From Bacteroidales bacterium (GTDB taxonomy: Bacteria > Bacteroidota > Bacteroidia > Bacteroidales > UBA932), in NCBI GenBank assembly GCA_017557535.1, contig JAFYYM010000074.1, forward strand, positions 18,245-82,244: a stretch of DNA of 64,000 nt, given 5' to 3'. Shown in pieces: positions 28,279 through 36,755 of this stretch (within the stretch, counting starts at the first letter, position 1; each line of letters begins with the position of its first letter). The notes beneath the pieces are model-generated. The model saw only the letters and a list, made by a program, of their open reading frames with translations, was not told where the DNA came from and did not search any database. The translations under genes and the position numbers were made by a program.

Positions 28279-29264
28279 TTCCGTATAAGTTTTCGGGCCT
28301 CTTTCTCAGCTTTTTCGCGGACCTTGTCCAATGAGACGGTTTTCCCACCCTTCCGCAGACTGAGATTCGACGCCTCCATGAATGTGAATATCTCCAACGT
28401 CTCTTCCTTGTCAACTGGGCATATTCCTGTCTGGAAGAACTTGAGAATCTCGGCAAGCAAAGGCTGATACCCGGTGTATCCTCCGGTCAGCTTCACGCCG
28501 TCTTTTGTGAATACCCTGCCGCCATAGCCGCCGGGCGGATCTATGTTGGCGCGGAAAGACCCGATCCTTCCGTTGCCCCATATTCCTGTAACCACATCGC
28601 CTGAAGGGGTGTGGATGCGGCTGACTTCCTTGCAACCTGTTCCCATGACCGTGTAAAGCTCCTCTACACCGTGAAGGCCATAATAACCAAAATCAGGATG
28701 AGACGGCTCGGGATGATGCGGGGAATAAGTGTCCGCTCCAAGGATTTCTCCGTATTTCCCATCGCGTATTTCCTGGTTCAGAACGGTGAAACGGACAGCG
28801 GAAGAAGAAAAGGTGGTCACTCCGTATTTTTCCGCCAATTTATAAATCGCAATCGCCTGGGCCAAGGTGGCGCCTATAGGTTTGTCTATGTAAACCTTCT
28901 TGCCGGAGCGGAACACTTCCTCAGCCTGTTCCAAGTGGACATTACCATCGTTCGTTTCCAAAAGCACGCAATCGACCATATTCAGTAACTCAGCGATACT
29001 GGAGGTGATTGCCACGCCATATCCCTTGACTTCTTCCGTGTACTTGGGAATCCGGCTGTATGCCGATTCAATGGTCCTGCTGCCATAAGGATAAGCGGCT
29101 ACGACCTTGAAATCACCGTTGCCGATCTCGTTGGTATTGATCAGGCGGGTGAAAGCCGTGGAATGGGAAGTGTCAAGACCGATGATACCAATCTTGATCA
29201 CTTGCGCTGACATGATCTGGGCGATCAATGTCAAAAGACTGATTATTAGAATTCTTTTTTTCAT
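28275..29264 (-). CDS. Exported Gfo/Idh/MocA-like protein
   Basis: 329 residues. A Sec-type signal peptide (MKKRILIISLLTLIAQIMSA) replaces the Tat signal seen in the two other members of this window. The Rossmann motif is altered (IGIIGLDTSHSTAF) but the family's KP motif is kept as IDKPIGATL. The C-terminal domain has the shorter layout seen in members that lack the long substrate domain. Sec export is unexpected for a protein needing a nicotinamide cofactor, so it may bind the cofactor outside or be non-redox. It is second in the operon and overlaps the permease by 4 bases. Confidence 0.78.
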   Translation of the reverse strand: MKKRILIISLLTLIAQIMSAQVIKIGIIGLDTSHSTAFTRLINTNEIGNGDFKVVAAYPYGSRTIESAYSRIPKYTEEVKGYGVAITSSIAELLNMVDCVLLETNDGNVHLEQAEEVFRSGKKVYIDKPIGATLAQAIAIYKLAEKYGVTTFSSSAVRFTVLNQEIRDGKYGEILGADTYSPHHPEPSHPDFGYYGLHGVEELYTVMGTGCKEVSRIHTPSGDVVTGIWGNGRIGSFRANIDPPGGYGGRVFTKDGVKLTGGYTGYQPLLAEILKFFQTGICPVDKEETLEIFTFMEASNLSLRKGGKTVSLDKVREKAEKEARKLIRK

Positions 29265-29268
29265 GTGG

Positions 29269-30360
29269 TTATTTAATCATAGACAAGGGTATTTTGGCCA
29301 GGTAGACCGAAGCCTTGTCAGTCTCATGCGAAGAATAGTAAGATACCCACAGCTCATCTCCCTCGACGACGAATCCGGGATAACTAGTGTCACCTCCTGA
29401 GGGAAGGAAACAGATTTCCGTAAAACGGCCTTCAGGAGTTCCTTTCAACAAAAGCGTCTTATTTGATCCGGGAAGAAAATAGGACCTTGTTCCGGCTATT
29501 ATGGTCTGATCATCCATGACGATGAAGTCAGGCCCCCCAAGTTGGAGGCCCATCTTTTTGAATGACCATTCAGTATATGGCGGGTCGCTGACGCCCCAAT
29601 ATCCCTGCAAGTCTCCTGAATCTTCCCTTACCATCATCAGCATCCGCTTATCTGGAAGGAAACGGACGGTGGTCTCGTTCGGGAAATCGGGTAAATCAAG
29701 CATTGTGACATTCTCATAATGAACGCCATCCAGTGTCTTGACCAAGTTGACAGAGGAACCATGCTCGACTTTTCGGGGGTTCTCATCCAGCAAAGAATAT
29801 ACGACACCATATCCTTCTCCATCTATCCAGTCCACTCTCCAGAGCCAATCCATTCCGTTTTTGGTCTTGGAATCCAATTCGATAGTAACAGGATCGGAAA
29901 ACGTTTCACCGTCACTGCTGAAAGAGACTTGTGGGATGCGGCCTTCCAGTTTCTTATCCGCCCCGTAAATGGATCCTCCGATGGTTACCATAAGCCTTCC
30001 GTCTGGAGTCACAGAAAGCTTAGGGTCACGGAGATCAAATCCGCTTTTTGTCAGATGAGCCACGGAGGTCCATGTCTCGCCATCTTCGGAAACCAGGATC
30101 CGGACACTTCCTCTGGCCACGCCATCACTGTCAAAAATATGACTTTCCGCCTCCCTGAAAGAAACATAATACCGGTCTTTGAAGCGGATTATTGATGTGA
30201 ATGCGCAATGCTTGTCCGAATCCCAGATCTGTTTCACTCGTATCGACACATCATTCCTCGAACTGGCGCTATCCGGATCCTTTGAGGATTTAGAAGCTTT
30301 GCAGCCCGCACATATAATCAGCACGGTAATCAAGGCGAGAATCAATGAATGGCGTTTCAT
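29269..30360 (-). CDS. Sialidase-fold (BNR repeat) lipoprotein
   Basis: 363 residues with a lipobox (IICAGC, Cys20). Asp-box-like repeats typical of six-bladed sialidase propellers are visible: SEDGETWTS and SSDGETFSD. FREAESH and RDPKLSV are in the positions where arginines of a sialidase site would lie, but the full Arg triad and nucleophilic Tyr/Glu cannot be assigned by eye. It could be an exo-acting hydrolase on a terminal sugar or a binding protein. It is the first gene of the amino-sugar operon. Confidence 0.72.
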   Translation of the reverse strand: MKRHSLILALITVLIICAGCKASKSSKDPDSASSRNDVSIRVKQIWDSDKHCAFTSIIRFKDRYYVSFREAESHIFDSDGVARGSVRILVSEDGETWTSVAHLTKSGFDLRDPKLSVTPDGRLMVTIGGSIYGADKKLEGRIPQVSFSSDGETFSDPVTIELDSKTKNGMDWLWRVDWIDGEGYGVVYSLLDENPRKVEHGSSVNLVKTLDGVHYENVTMLDLPDFPNETTVRFLPDKRMLMMVREDSGDLQGYWGVSDPPYTEWSFKKMGLQLGGPDFIVMDDQTIIAGTRSYFLPGSNKTLLLKGTPEGRFTEICFLPSGGDTSYPGFVVEGDELWVSYYSSHETDKASVYLAKIPLSMIK

Positions 30361-30384
30361 GGTATTCTTGAGGAGATCTATTCA

Positions 30385-30392
30385 CAAAGATA
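30385..30392 (-). promoter_or_regulatory. Candidate -7 box for the amino-sugar operon
   Basis: On the minus strand TATCTTTG matches the Bacteroidota TAnnTTTG box and lies about 25 bases before the start of the first operon gene. No convincing -33 TTG is present. The rest of the gap to the M49-like gene (30361-30540) shows nothing further that I can support. Confidence 0.55.
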
Positions 30393-30540
30393 AGGAAAAA
30401 GTGGTTTGTAGAATACAGTAACGGTTAATTCTCAATTAATAACGCCACTACCTCCAGCAAACCCAAGGCACGTTTGTTCTCAAAACCGCCTTGAGTTTGA
30501 ACTGAAACCGTCGCGAAACCGGAAAGATTAACGCCGGATA

Positions 30541-32145
30541 TTACTTGAAATCGAATCTTATGTCTGCCGGAATATTCACCGAGCGAAGGTTCCACAGGTC
30601 TTCCTCGAAGTCTTCGCTGCGTTTTGAGTAGTTGCTTTCGAATTCCAGGGCACCTTCACGATCGCCGGTGGCCTGAGTCTTTAGGACGAAGGCAGTGAGA
30701 TCGGAAAGCGCATTCTCCATTTTGTCCAGGTCCAAAGCGTACTGTCCCGAAGGCTTATGCTTGAAAGCGCCGGCTTCGAGGAGGTAATTGTAGATGATTA
30801 CGCTGCTGCGACCAAGAGCGGAGGCTTCCCCGAATCGCTCCGAGCGGACCAGTGAAGCGAAGAAGGTGGTGAGGGCGTCGTCCCTGTAGAAATAATGGTT
30901 GCGTATGTCGAAGTGTTTCTGCAGTTTGCATACAAGGAGCACACTAGCGGCGTTCGACTTCAGCTCTTCAAAAGTAGCCGCGGCGCTTCCAAGAGCCTCC
31001 TCCACGCTACCCTTACCGTTGACGGTTTCCTTTACGCCAAGCCCGTGTGCGACCTCGCGGAAAACTATGTTCCAGAAGAAGGCGTCTGAGGAAAGGTGCT
31101 CGGCGGTTTCGGCATCAAGGAGGCGTACACCTGTGGGGGCGATGATTTTATCATACTTTGCCTTGATGACGTTATGAAGCAATATGGTACGGGTGCCGCG
31201 GTCTCTCTGGACATCCGCGTCAAATGGCAGGTTCAAAGCGATGACCTTCACGCCAGCGTTGGCTTTTCCCGCATAGTATAGGGCGTCGCATGAGAAGATG
31301 TTTGAACCGGTGCCGGGCTGGAAGGTCTTATATTCAGGATCGCCGGGAAGGTCTTCCTGCAGCTCGCCGATACGTGACACATACTGCATCAGCTCATTGG
31401 TTTGGGCCTCATTCTTTAGCAGGACGTAAGCCTCGTAGGAGCGCTTGATTCCCAACAGTTGGTCGTCCGTTACCTCGTTCGGACCAATGACAAGATCCAT
31501 TTTGCTGTCATCCATGTCCAGCCAAGCTATGGAACTCTCATAGTAATTGTCTGTCTTCAGAGCTTCGGCTTTGGACAGGAGATACTCCCTCACGCTAGGT
31601 TTGATTGTGACGTCAGCCGCCACCTTAAGGTAATTATCAATCTTTTCGATGTAGGACTTGTAAGCATCGTGATACCATACCGTTTCAAGAGAGCCGTCAG
31701 AGGCGCGGCGAATAAGTGTATATGGGCTATTCTTATCAGGATTGTCCCAGGCCTCAAACTCTTCCACCGTCATATCAGCGGGATAAAAACCGGCTCCGGC
31801 AGGACGATCATCATAACCCTCCACAAACGATTTGCCATTGGTGCGATCCCATGGGCCGTAATTGATTTCAGCGAAAGTCTTCTGGAGAGGGTCGGTCATT
31901 CCGTCAAGCAGGGCCTGCTTGTCACCAAAGTACTGATGCCAATAGATGGAATCGACTATATCAGCGGCATAGCGGTAAAGCCTGAGGACCTCCTTCCCGT
32001 GGTCGGTGATACCGCTCAAGTCTGGAGCGTCAAAAGTGACCACTGCATAATCAGCCACTTTGCGAGTGAAGGGCGATTCCGGTGTTTCAGCACAGGATAC
32101 TGCGACCGCGAGAGAAATAGCGGCAAGAACCAAATACTTTTTCAT
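30541..32145 (-). CDS. M49 (dipeptidyl-peptidase III-like) exported protein with altered zinc site
   Basis: 534 residues; the leader has a lipobox-like VAVSC (Cys18). Overall architecture and the stretch NIVFREVAHGLGVKETVNG followed 25 residues later by TFEELKSNA match the Bacteroidota M49-type metallopeptidases. In active members these read HExxHG and EEGKAD. Here the first zinc-binding His is Arg363 (codon CGC, one base from CAC) and the second motif is EELKSN, while Glu364, His367 and the Glu pair at 393-394 remain. It is therefore probably catalytically impaired. It is a single gene, 180 bases upstream of the amino-sugar operon and on the same strand. Confidence 0.8.
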   Translation of the reverse strand: MKKYLVLAAISLAVAVSCAETPESPFTRKVADYAVVTFDAPDLSGITDHGKEVLRLYRYAADIVDSIYWHQYFGDKQALLDGMTDPLQKTFAEINYGPWDRTNGKSFVEGYDDRPAGAGFYPADMTVEEFEAWDNPDKNSPYTLIRRASDGSLETVWYHDAYKSYIEKIDNYLKVAADVTIKPSVREYLLSKAEALKTDNYYESSIAWLDMDDSKMDLVIGPNEVTDDQLLGIKRSYEAYVLLKNEAQTNELMQYVSRIGELQEDLPGDPEYKTFQPGTGSNIFSCDALYYAGKANAGVKVIALNLPFDADVQRDRGTRTILLHNVIKAKYDKIIAPTGVRLLDAETAEHLSSDAFFWNIVFREVAHGLGVKETVNGKGSVEEALGSAAATFEELKSNAASVLLVCKLQKHFDIRNHYFYRDDALTTFFASLVRSERFGEASALGRSSVIIYNYLLEAGAFKHKPSGQYALDLDKMENALSDLTAFVLKTQATGDREGALEFESNYSKRSEDFEEDLWNLRSVNIPADIRFDFK

Positions 32146-32188
32146 TATGACAATGCTTTAATATAGACCATTCATATCTTTAATTCCA

Positions 32189-32196
32189 CAAAAATA
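32189..32196 (-). promoter_or_regulatory. Candidate -7 box of the M49-like gene
   Basis: TATTTTTG on the minus strand lies about 43 bases before the ATG at 32145 and fits TAnnTTTG. No clear -33 element was found. Confidence 0.5.
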
Positions 32197-32292
32197 GGCA
32201 AAAACCTTTAAATGGTTATAATAGTAAGCGTGGTTTATTTCGATAAATCACAGTTGAATTGACAATAGCGCAGCCGCTTTGTGAAGAATTCC

Positions 32293-32300
32293 TATATTTG
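32293..32300 (+). promoter_or_regulatory. Candidate -7 box upstream of the small ORF at 32358
   Basis: TATATTTG, followed by TGTC, is a full match to the phylum's -7 box. It implies a transcript starting near 32307, about 50 bases before the TTG start of the small gene. A -33 element at the right spacing is not obvious. Confidence 0.55.
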
Positions 32301-32357
32301 TGTCAGGTAAAACAGTAATTAACGGTATACTGCTTAGATATTAAACTGACTATCGCT

Positions 32358-32678
32358 TTGAAAAAACAACTCCGAAAACACCTCCATACCGCCATCTTCC
32401 TGGCGGATCATAGAGACGAGGAACGTCAAGAGTATTCGAGATTGACCCTGTGCTTCTCTGACGAAGGACCTTACCTGCTAGAGGACGTTATTACCCCGGG
32501 GTGGGCCGCCAGCAACAACGGTGGCGGGGTAGTCCGGACCAACCTGCCAGCTGATTTCTACAAAGGGCAGACACCGGAAACCTTTGCTGAGCATTTCGGA
32601 GGACGCTTCAGGGAGCAGATCCGGCAGAACGCCGAGCTGGCCGCTTTCCTCGAAGAGGCCAATCGCATAAACAAGTAG
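32358..32678 (+). CDS. Small protein of unknown function, TTG start
   Basis: 106 codons. No ATG or GTG occurs in frame between the upstream stop (32316) and the coding body, so TTG at 32358 is the best start. The product has a basic N-terminus (KKQLRKHLHT), a central block with LTLCFSDEGPYLLEDVITPGW, and a helical C-terminus (FREQIRQNAELAAFLEEANRI). It has no signal peptide or membrane helix. I do not recognise a family. A good promoter box upstream and codon use like neighbouring genes argue that it is real. The 219 bases that follow (32679-32897) are AT-rich and hold no gene I can support. Confidence 0.55.
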   Translation: MKKQLRKHLHTAIFLADHRDEERQEYSRLTLCFSDEGPYLLEDVITPGWAASNNGGGVVRTNLPADFYKGQTPETFAEHFGGRFREQIRQNAELAAFLEEANRINK

Positions 32679-32897
32679 TATTATTTGCTTTACGGGACGT
32701 GCCAAGTGCGTTTTTTATAAGTGAATAATTATCAGGCGATTGGCCAATTATGCATGGTAATAATTAACCACTCATTATTTGTTAAAACGCTATAAATCAA
32801 TAGTTTCTGAAAAACGGTCGCAATAAGTAGTTGTGAATATAGCAAAGTGTTTTAATCAATTGTTATTAATCTTGTTAAGAATTAACAGTCTAATCAA

Positions 32898-34772
32898 ATG
32901 AAAATATCAGTGTCTCGTTATTTTATATTCGTATTGTCTTTCCTGCTTGCAAGCCTTTCAATCGCAAATGCGCAGAATAATGATCCTAATCCATCTGATA
33001 TCGTTGTAAAAGACTCAGATGATCGCATCATTAGTTATTCACTGACAGAGGATGTCGGCTTTGGCAAACTCTCTATCCCATCTAATAAAGAGATGAGTTT
33101 TGAGTTGGGTATGGACGATTATCAAGATTCCAGGTTTTCTGATTTATTCGATCGATTGTATGAGGTAAACGAGAAGGGCTTAAAAGCTCCAAACATTATT
33201 TTCGAGTTTGACGATGGGACAATAGTTGAATTCTATCGTTATACTGTAGAGGTACATCATGTTTATGAAGTTACCTTTTTCGATTTTATCCTGGAGAGTC
33301 CTGATTTTTACTCATATAATATACATGATTCCCGGAATACTCTATTTGATGACGAGGATGATAAGGCAGGAGCTGTACGCTATCTCGCCAATTGTTTTTC
33401 AACAAAAAATATTGAATATATAAGCATAGATGATTTCTATATTTTCGTAGAGAAGAAAACGGCCTCGTTTCTTGCTCAGGCTATAGAATATGCCTGTCCA
33501 GGACTAGTGCCATCTGCCAAGACCTCGCCCGCTCCCAGAGTCTCCGAGAAATCAGCGGTAGTTCAGCAATATCACGATGCGGAGTCCTTCGGCCTGAAAG
33601 GCCACGTGAGAAAGTGCGAGGTGGTGGATGAACAAGATGGATCCGATGCCACCGATCCATTTTGTTTCAAAGAATTGGGGTTCGTGAATGATGGAAGATT
33701 ATCTTGGTGGAATTATGACGGTTGGGAAGTGTCGCAATCTATCTTCAAGGATATTGTTCGTACCCCGCAGGGGTCTCTGGATTGTTTTTCTTATCCAACC
33801 ACTTACTTGTCCATCAATTACCGCTTCTTTTATAAAGGAGGAAAACCATACGGACTCTCTATCAGCAAGTTCGAGGAGGATTCCTTCCTTGGGGCTCTTT
33901 ATGGACCTGAATTGGAAACAACTATTGTTATCTGGAGTGATACTGGGAAAGATTCATTCTGCGTGAAGAAAATAGTTATCAAGGATAGATCCAAAGAGAT
34001 AGACAAAATAATAGAAAAAGAATTCTCCAAGGGTGGAGATATTTTGGGCGGAATTCTACGCCTTATTCCAGACAAGAATCGTTTCTCCTCGTTTCCGGAC
34101 GAGAATTACATTATCAAGGAGAAAGATTCGCACGGCAATCCCACAGCGTTCACTCGTAAGGAAGATGGAAGTACAATCAGGAGGACCATCACTTATTGGG
34201 ATGATAAACCTTCCTCTTCCACAACCACCCAAGTCACCCCGAAGCCATCAGCTACGCCAGCTACCAAGGAGCTTTCTTTTGAAGATATTGTGACCCGTCC
34301 GTTCGGAGTTCTGCCCAAAGACAGGAAGAAGAGCACCATGGAGCAAGTCCTGTCCGATCTTGCCAATTATGATTGGAAGATTGTAGCCGACAACAAATAT
34401 CATAGTATTGAACTGCAGAAGGCCGGAGGTTATGATATGACCATCCTGGGAGAGATCCCTCATGCTGCGAGAGCCAACTTCTTCGGCGTAAAAGGCAATG
34501 AAACCGAGCTGTATGGCTTTTCATATTCTTTCATTTTCAAGAACCATAAACAAGCCAGCCAATTCGCTGAACAATTGTTGTCTTTCCTCCGGGCTGAAGG
34601 TGTGGAGCTGCCTGACACCATCAAGTATTCAAATGAAGTGTCCGCTAAATACGGCAACACTTTAGTCACGGTCAAAGCCCCGGAGAAGGGACAATCGTAC
34701 ATGTCGCTCAACATCGATTATTGGGGCGGATACTGGTCCAATGGTGAATGGAAGAATGGATGGATAGACTGA
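32898..34772 (+). CDS. Exported multi-domain hypothetical protein
   Basis: 624 residues with a signal peptide (SFLLASLSIANAQ). Residues 30-205 form one domain rich in Asp and Tyr. Residues 220-435 start SFGLKGHVRKCEVV and end with a DSHGNPTAFTRKEDGSTIRRTITYWD stretch, a layout common in exported Bacteroidota proteins of unknown role. After a Ser/Thr/Pro linker (435-455), residues 460-620 form a third domain. The first 600 bases are noticeably more AT-rich than the flanks, suggesting acquired DNA. Its stop overlaps the next gene's ATG, so the two products probably act together. Confidence 0.7.
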   Translation: MKISVSRYFIFVLSFLLASLSIANAQNNDPNPSDIVVKDSDDRIISYSLTEDVGFGKLSIPSNKEMSFELGMDDYQDSRFSDLFDRLYEVNEKGLKAPNIIFEFDDGTIVEFYRYTVEVHHVYEVTFFDFILESPDFYSYNIHDSRNTLFDDEDDKAGAVRYLANCFSTKNIEYISIDDFYIFVEKKTASFLAQAIEYACPGLVPSAKTSPAPRVSEKSAVVQQYHDAESFGLKGHVRKCEVVDEQDGSDATDPFCFKELGFVNDGRLSWWNYDGWEVSQSIFKDIVRTPQGSLDCFSYPTTYLSINYRFFYKGGKPYGLSISKFEEDSFLGALYGPELETTIVIWSDTGKDSFCVKKIVIKDRSKEIDKIIEKEFSKGGDILGGILRLIPDKNRFSSFPDENYIIKEKDSHGNPTAFTRKEDGSTIRRTITYWDDKPSSSTTTQVTPKPSATPATKELSFEDIVTRPFGVLPKDRKKSTMEQVLSDLANYDWKIVADNKYHSIELQKAGGYDMTILGEIPHAARANFFGVKGNETELYGFSYSFIFKNHKQASQFAEQLLSFLRAEGVELPDTIKYSNEVSAKYGNTLVTVKAPEKGQSYMSLNIDYWGGYWSNGEWKNGWID

Positions 34773-35362
34773 TGGCAAAAGATACCCCCAAAACACTGTC
34801 AAGCATGAATCAGGACCTTGAAAAGTGGATAAGAGCTCGTCTGCCCGCGGAACTCGAAAATGAGCCTCTCGACTACTTTGGTGAGGAATATCTGGATGGC
34901 CTTACCGTTATGGCCAAGGGAGAACGCGGCGGTCCGGATGTGGTCGTATATAAGGCGGAAAATGAAGAGGATCTGCGCTGGTGGCAACTTGAGGTTATTT
35001 GTTCTTTCATTGGTAAAACCGATAATTCAAAGGTCTGGCGCTGGTACAGGGATCATGCTGAAAACGGTCACTGGACTTATATTGAACGGAGGCATTATGA
35101 TTACAATGCGATTGAAGATGCCAGACTTCCGGATTTTGAACGTCGCCTCCGAAATATGCGATTTGGTTTTCCGAGTGATCGTTGGGAAGAAAGAGTACAA
35201 CATTACATCAGATTGATGAACTATTGGTACAAGAAACCCCACTGGGATTATGACCGCAAAAACCTATGCTTCATCGAAATCAGCGACTCGAGAGAACACG
35301 ACGATCACAAAGAAATCATCGAAGAACCGAGGCCGGGCTCAATTATAACTGTCATCGACTGA
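34772..35362 (+). CDS. Cytoplasmic-type hypothetical protein, coupled to the upstream gene
   Basis: 196 residues from the ATG in the TGATG overlap at 34772; in-frame ATGs at 34748 and 34760 lie inside the previous gene. No signal peptide or membrane helix. The protein is rich in Trp, Tyr, Arg and Asp, with a block WRWYRDHAENGHWTYIERRHYDY followed by DFERRLRNMRFGF. The composition and the coupling to an exported partner recall immunity-type proteins, but I cannot match a family and no toxin domain is visible in the partner. Confidence 0.6.
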   Translation: MAKDTPKTLSSMNQDLEKWIRARLPAELENEPLDYFGEEYLDGLTVMAKGERGGPDVVVYKAENEEDLRWWQLEVICSFIGKTDNSKVWRWYRDHAENGHWTYIERRHYDYNAIEDARLPDFERRLRNMRFGFPSDRWEERVQHYIRLMNYWYKKPHWDYDRKNLCFIEISDSREHDDHKEIIEEPRPGSIITVID

Positions 35363-35443
35363 CAGTCAGTCTGAAACTTGACAAAGAACAAATAGATTCT
35401 CGAAGGCGGCATTGCCGGCTGTTATCTCATTTCTTTATCCCAA

Positions 35444-36610
35444 CTAGATTTTGCCTCTTTTTTCACCTCCGATCGGCACGAAAGAAGTGATTTTGCCGTT
35501 AGAGAGGGTCATGTATGCCTCCCTGACATCTGAATAACCGATAACCGCACCGTCAACTTCGACCTCCAGGACCATGTAAATTTTCCTCTTGCCGTCATCA
35601 AAGAACATATTTGAAGTATATATCCCTTGTTGGAAGGGCAAGAAATGAGAATATTCATAATCGGTATGATAAATGCGTGAAAGGGGGGCTTCAATCGTAT
35701 TGGCCAACCAAGCACCATTTTCATCGAAGAGAATCAGGTTATTAATGATGGTCTTCCCTTGAGCGTGATTGATATCCGCATCGGTCTGAAGTACGATGAA
35801 ATCATCTTTGAACACAGAATCCTGTTTAATCATGAAAATACGGCTTCCGTTGCACTTGTAAGTGGGTATCTTAGCTGTTATCGATGCCAGGTTGTCGATC
35901 CGGACGGAAGCCCTGCTCTCGGTTGCGTCTTTCAGTTGATTCTCTAACATTCCTTCAGCAAGTGATTTTTGAAAAGAGTAACTTTCATCACCCTCTTTCT
36001 CCATCTTCTCCACGATCTTAACCGATCGTTGCATCCAATACTTAGCGCTATCATAATCTTTAGCCCCACCTTCTCCGTCTCCAATCCAAAACAACTCCCC
36101 AAGAAGGAAGTTTAGTCTAGGGTGATCAGGATCCTTACCCAAACCAAGCAGGGCTATATTCTTGGCGGTTCTCAATTTGTATTTATTGAAGTTGCCCTCA
36201 CTGTCCTTATAGGCAATAAGATTGTCTATGGCCTTACCGGCCACTCCGGGAGCATCTTTGAAAAAAGCTATGGATCCCCATGAAGCGGGAGTTAATTTAA
36301 ATTTGCTTGAACTTTGTATACTATCCCAGCAATAAGTGATGACAGCTAACATAAGCGGATCATTAACATCCGTTTTTAGCGCCATTTTTATGGCATTGTC
36401 ATAATCTCCAAGATTATAATAACAAAGGGCGGCGTTTCCCCAGGCGCTTTGGTTATCGTAGCGGAGAAAATACTGCAGGGCAGTCTTGTAATCCTTGTTA
36501 TTAAATGCCTGCATTCCCTTTTGGAAGTCATCTTGCGCAAAAAGGTTGGACGGTAATAAGATCACTGCTGCCAGGATGGCAAGAAAGAGTCGGAAACCAG
36601 TTTTTCTCAT
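35444..36610 (-). CDS. Exported TPR-repeat protein
   Basis: 388 residues. I start at ATG 36610 because the only promoter box nearby puts transcription start near 36630, which would exclude an in-frame Met at 36634. A signal peptide ends LLPSNLFAQ. Residues 28-200 hold TPR or Sel1-like helices (FQKGMQAFNNKDYKTALQYF, NAALCYYNLGDYDNAIKMA, NFLLGELFWIGDGEGG). Residues 240-388 form a beta-rich domain. Likely a periplasmic scaffold; function unknown. It is convergent with the preceding pair and AT-rich like them. Confidence 0.75.
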   Translation of the reverse strand: MRKTGFRLFLAILAAVILLPSNLFAQDDFQKGMQAFNNKDYKTALQYFLRYDNQSAWGNAALCYYNLGDYDNAIKMALKTDVNDPLMLAVITYCWDSIQSSSKFKLTPASWGSIAFFKDAPGVAGKAIDNLIAYKDSEGNFNKYKLRTAKNIALLGLGKDPDHPRLNFLLGELFWIGDGEGGAKDYDSAKYWMQRSVKIVEKMEKEGDESYSFQKSLAEGMLENQLKDATESRASVRIDNLASITAKIPTYKCNGSRIFMIKQDSVFKDDFIVLQTDADINHAQGKTIINNLILFDENGAWLANTIEAPLSRIYHTDYEYSHFLPFQQGIYTSNMFFDDGKRKIYMVLEVEVDGAVIGYSDVREAYMTLSNGKITSFVPIGGEKRGKI

Positions 36611-36636
36611 AATGAAATATGCTCTGTCAAGCAATA

Positions 36637-36644
36637 CAAATATA
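36637..36644 (-). promoter_or_regulatory. -7 box of the TPR gene
   Basis: TATATTTG on the minus strand, about 27 bases before ATG 36610, matches TAnnTTTG and decides between the two possible starts of the TPR protein. Confidence 0.6.
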
Positions 36645-36697
36645 AGTTAAATATTCGTGATTCTCTCTTTTGGGAAGAATGACCAGAAGGCCCTGCA

Positions 36698-36740
36698 CGT
36701 CGCAAAGGCCTTGGAGAGTGGAAAACGAGACTCGAACTCG
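36698..36740 (-). repeat. Detached tRNA-Gly 3'-end copy, distal attachment-type repeat
   Basis: Bases 36720-36740 are identical over 21 bases to the T-arm and acceptor end of the tRNA-Gly gene at 38237. The flank on the other side (cttggagag) is shared with the middle copy at 38041-38080. No upstream tRNA body is present; the Fic stop codon lies 16 bases away. This is the pattern of an att site or scar left by insertion into a tRNA 3' end. Confidence 0.75.
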
Positions 36741-36755
36741 TTCTCGCAAATGGAA

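Noticed and set aside
30422-30540. Open minus-strand frame in the gap after the M49-like gene
   Set aside because: No start codon, only about 40 codons outside the neighbouring gene, and no recognisable family; likely chance.
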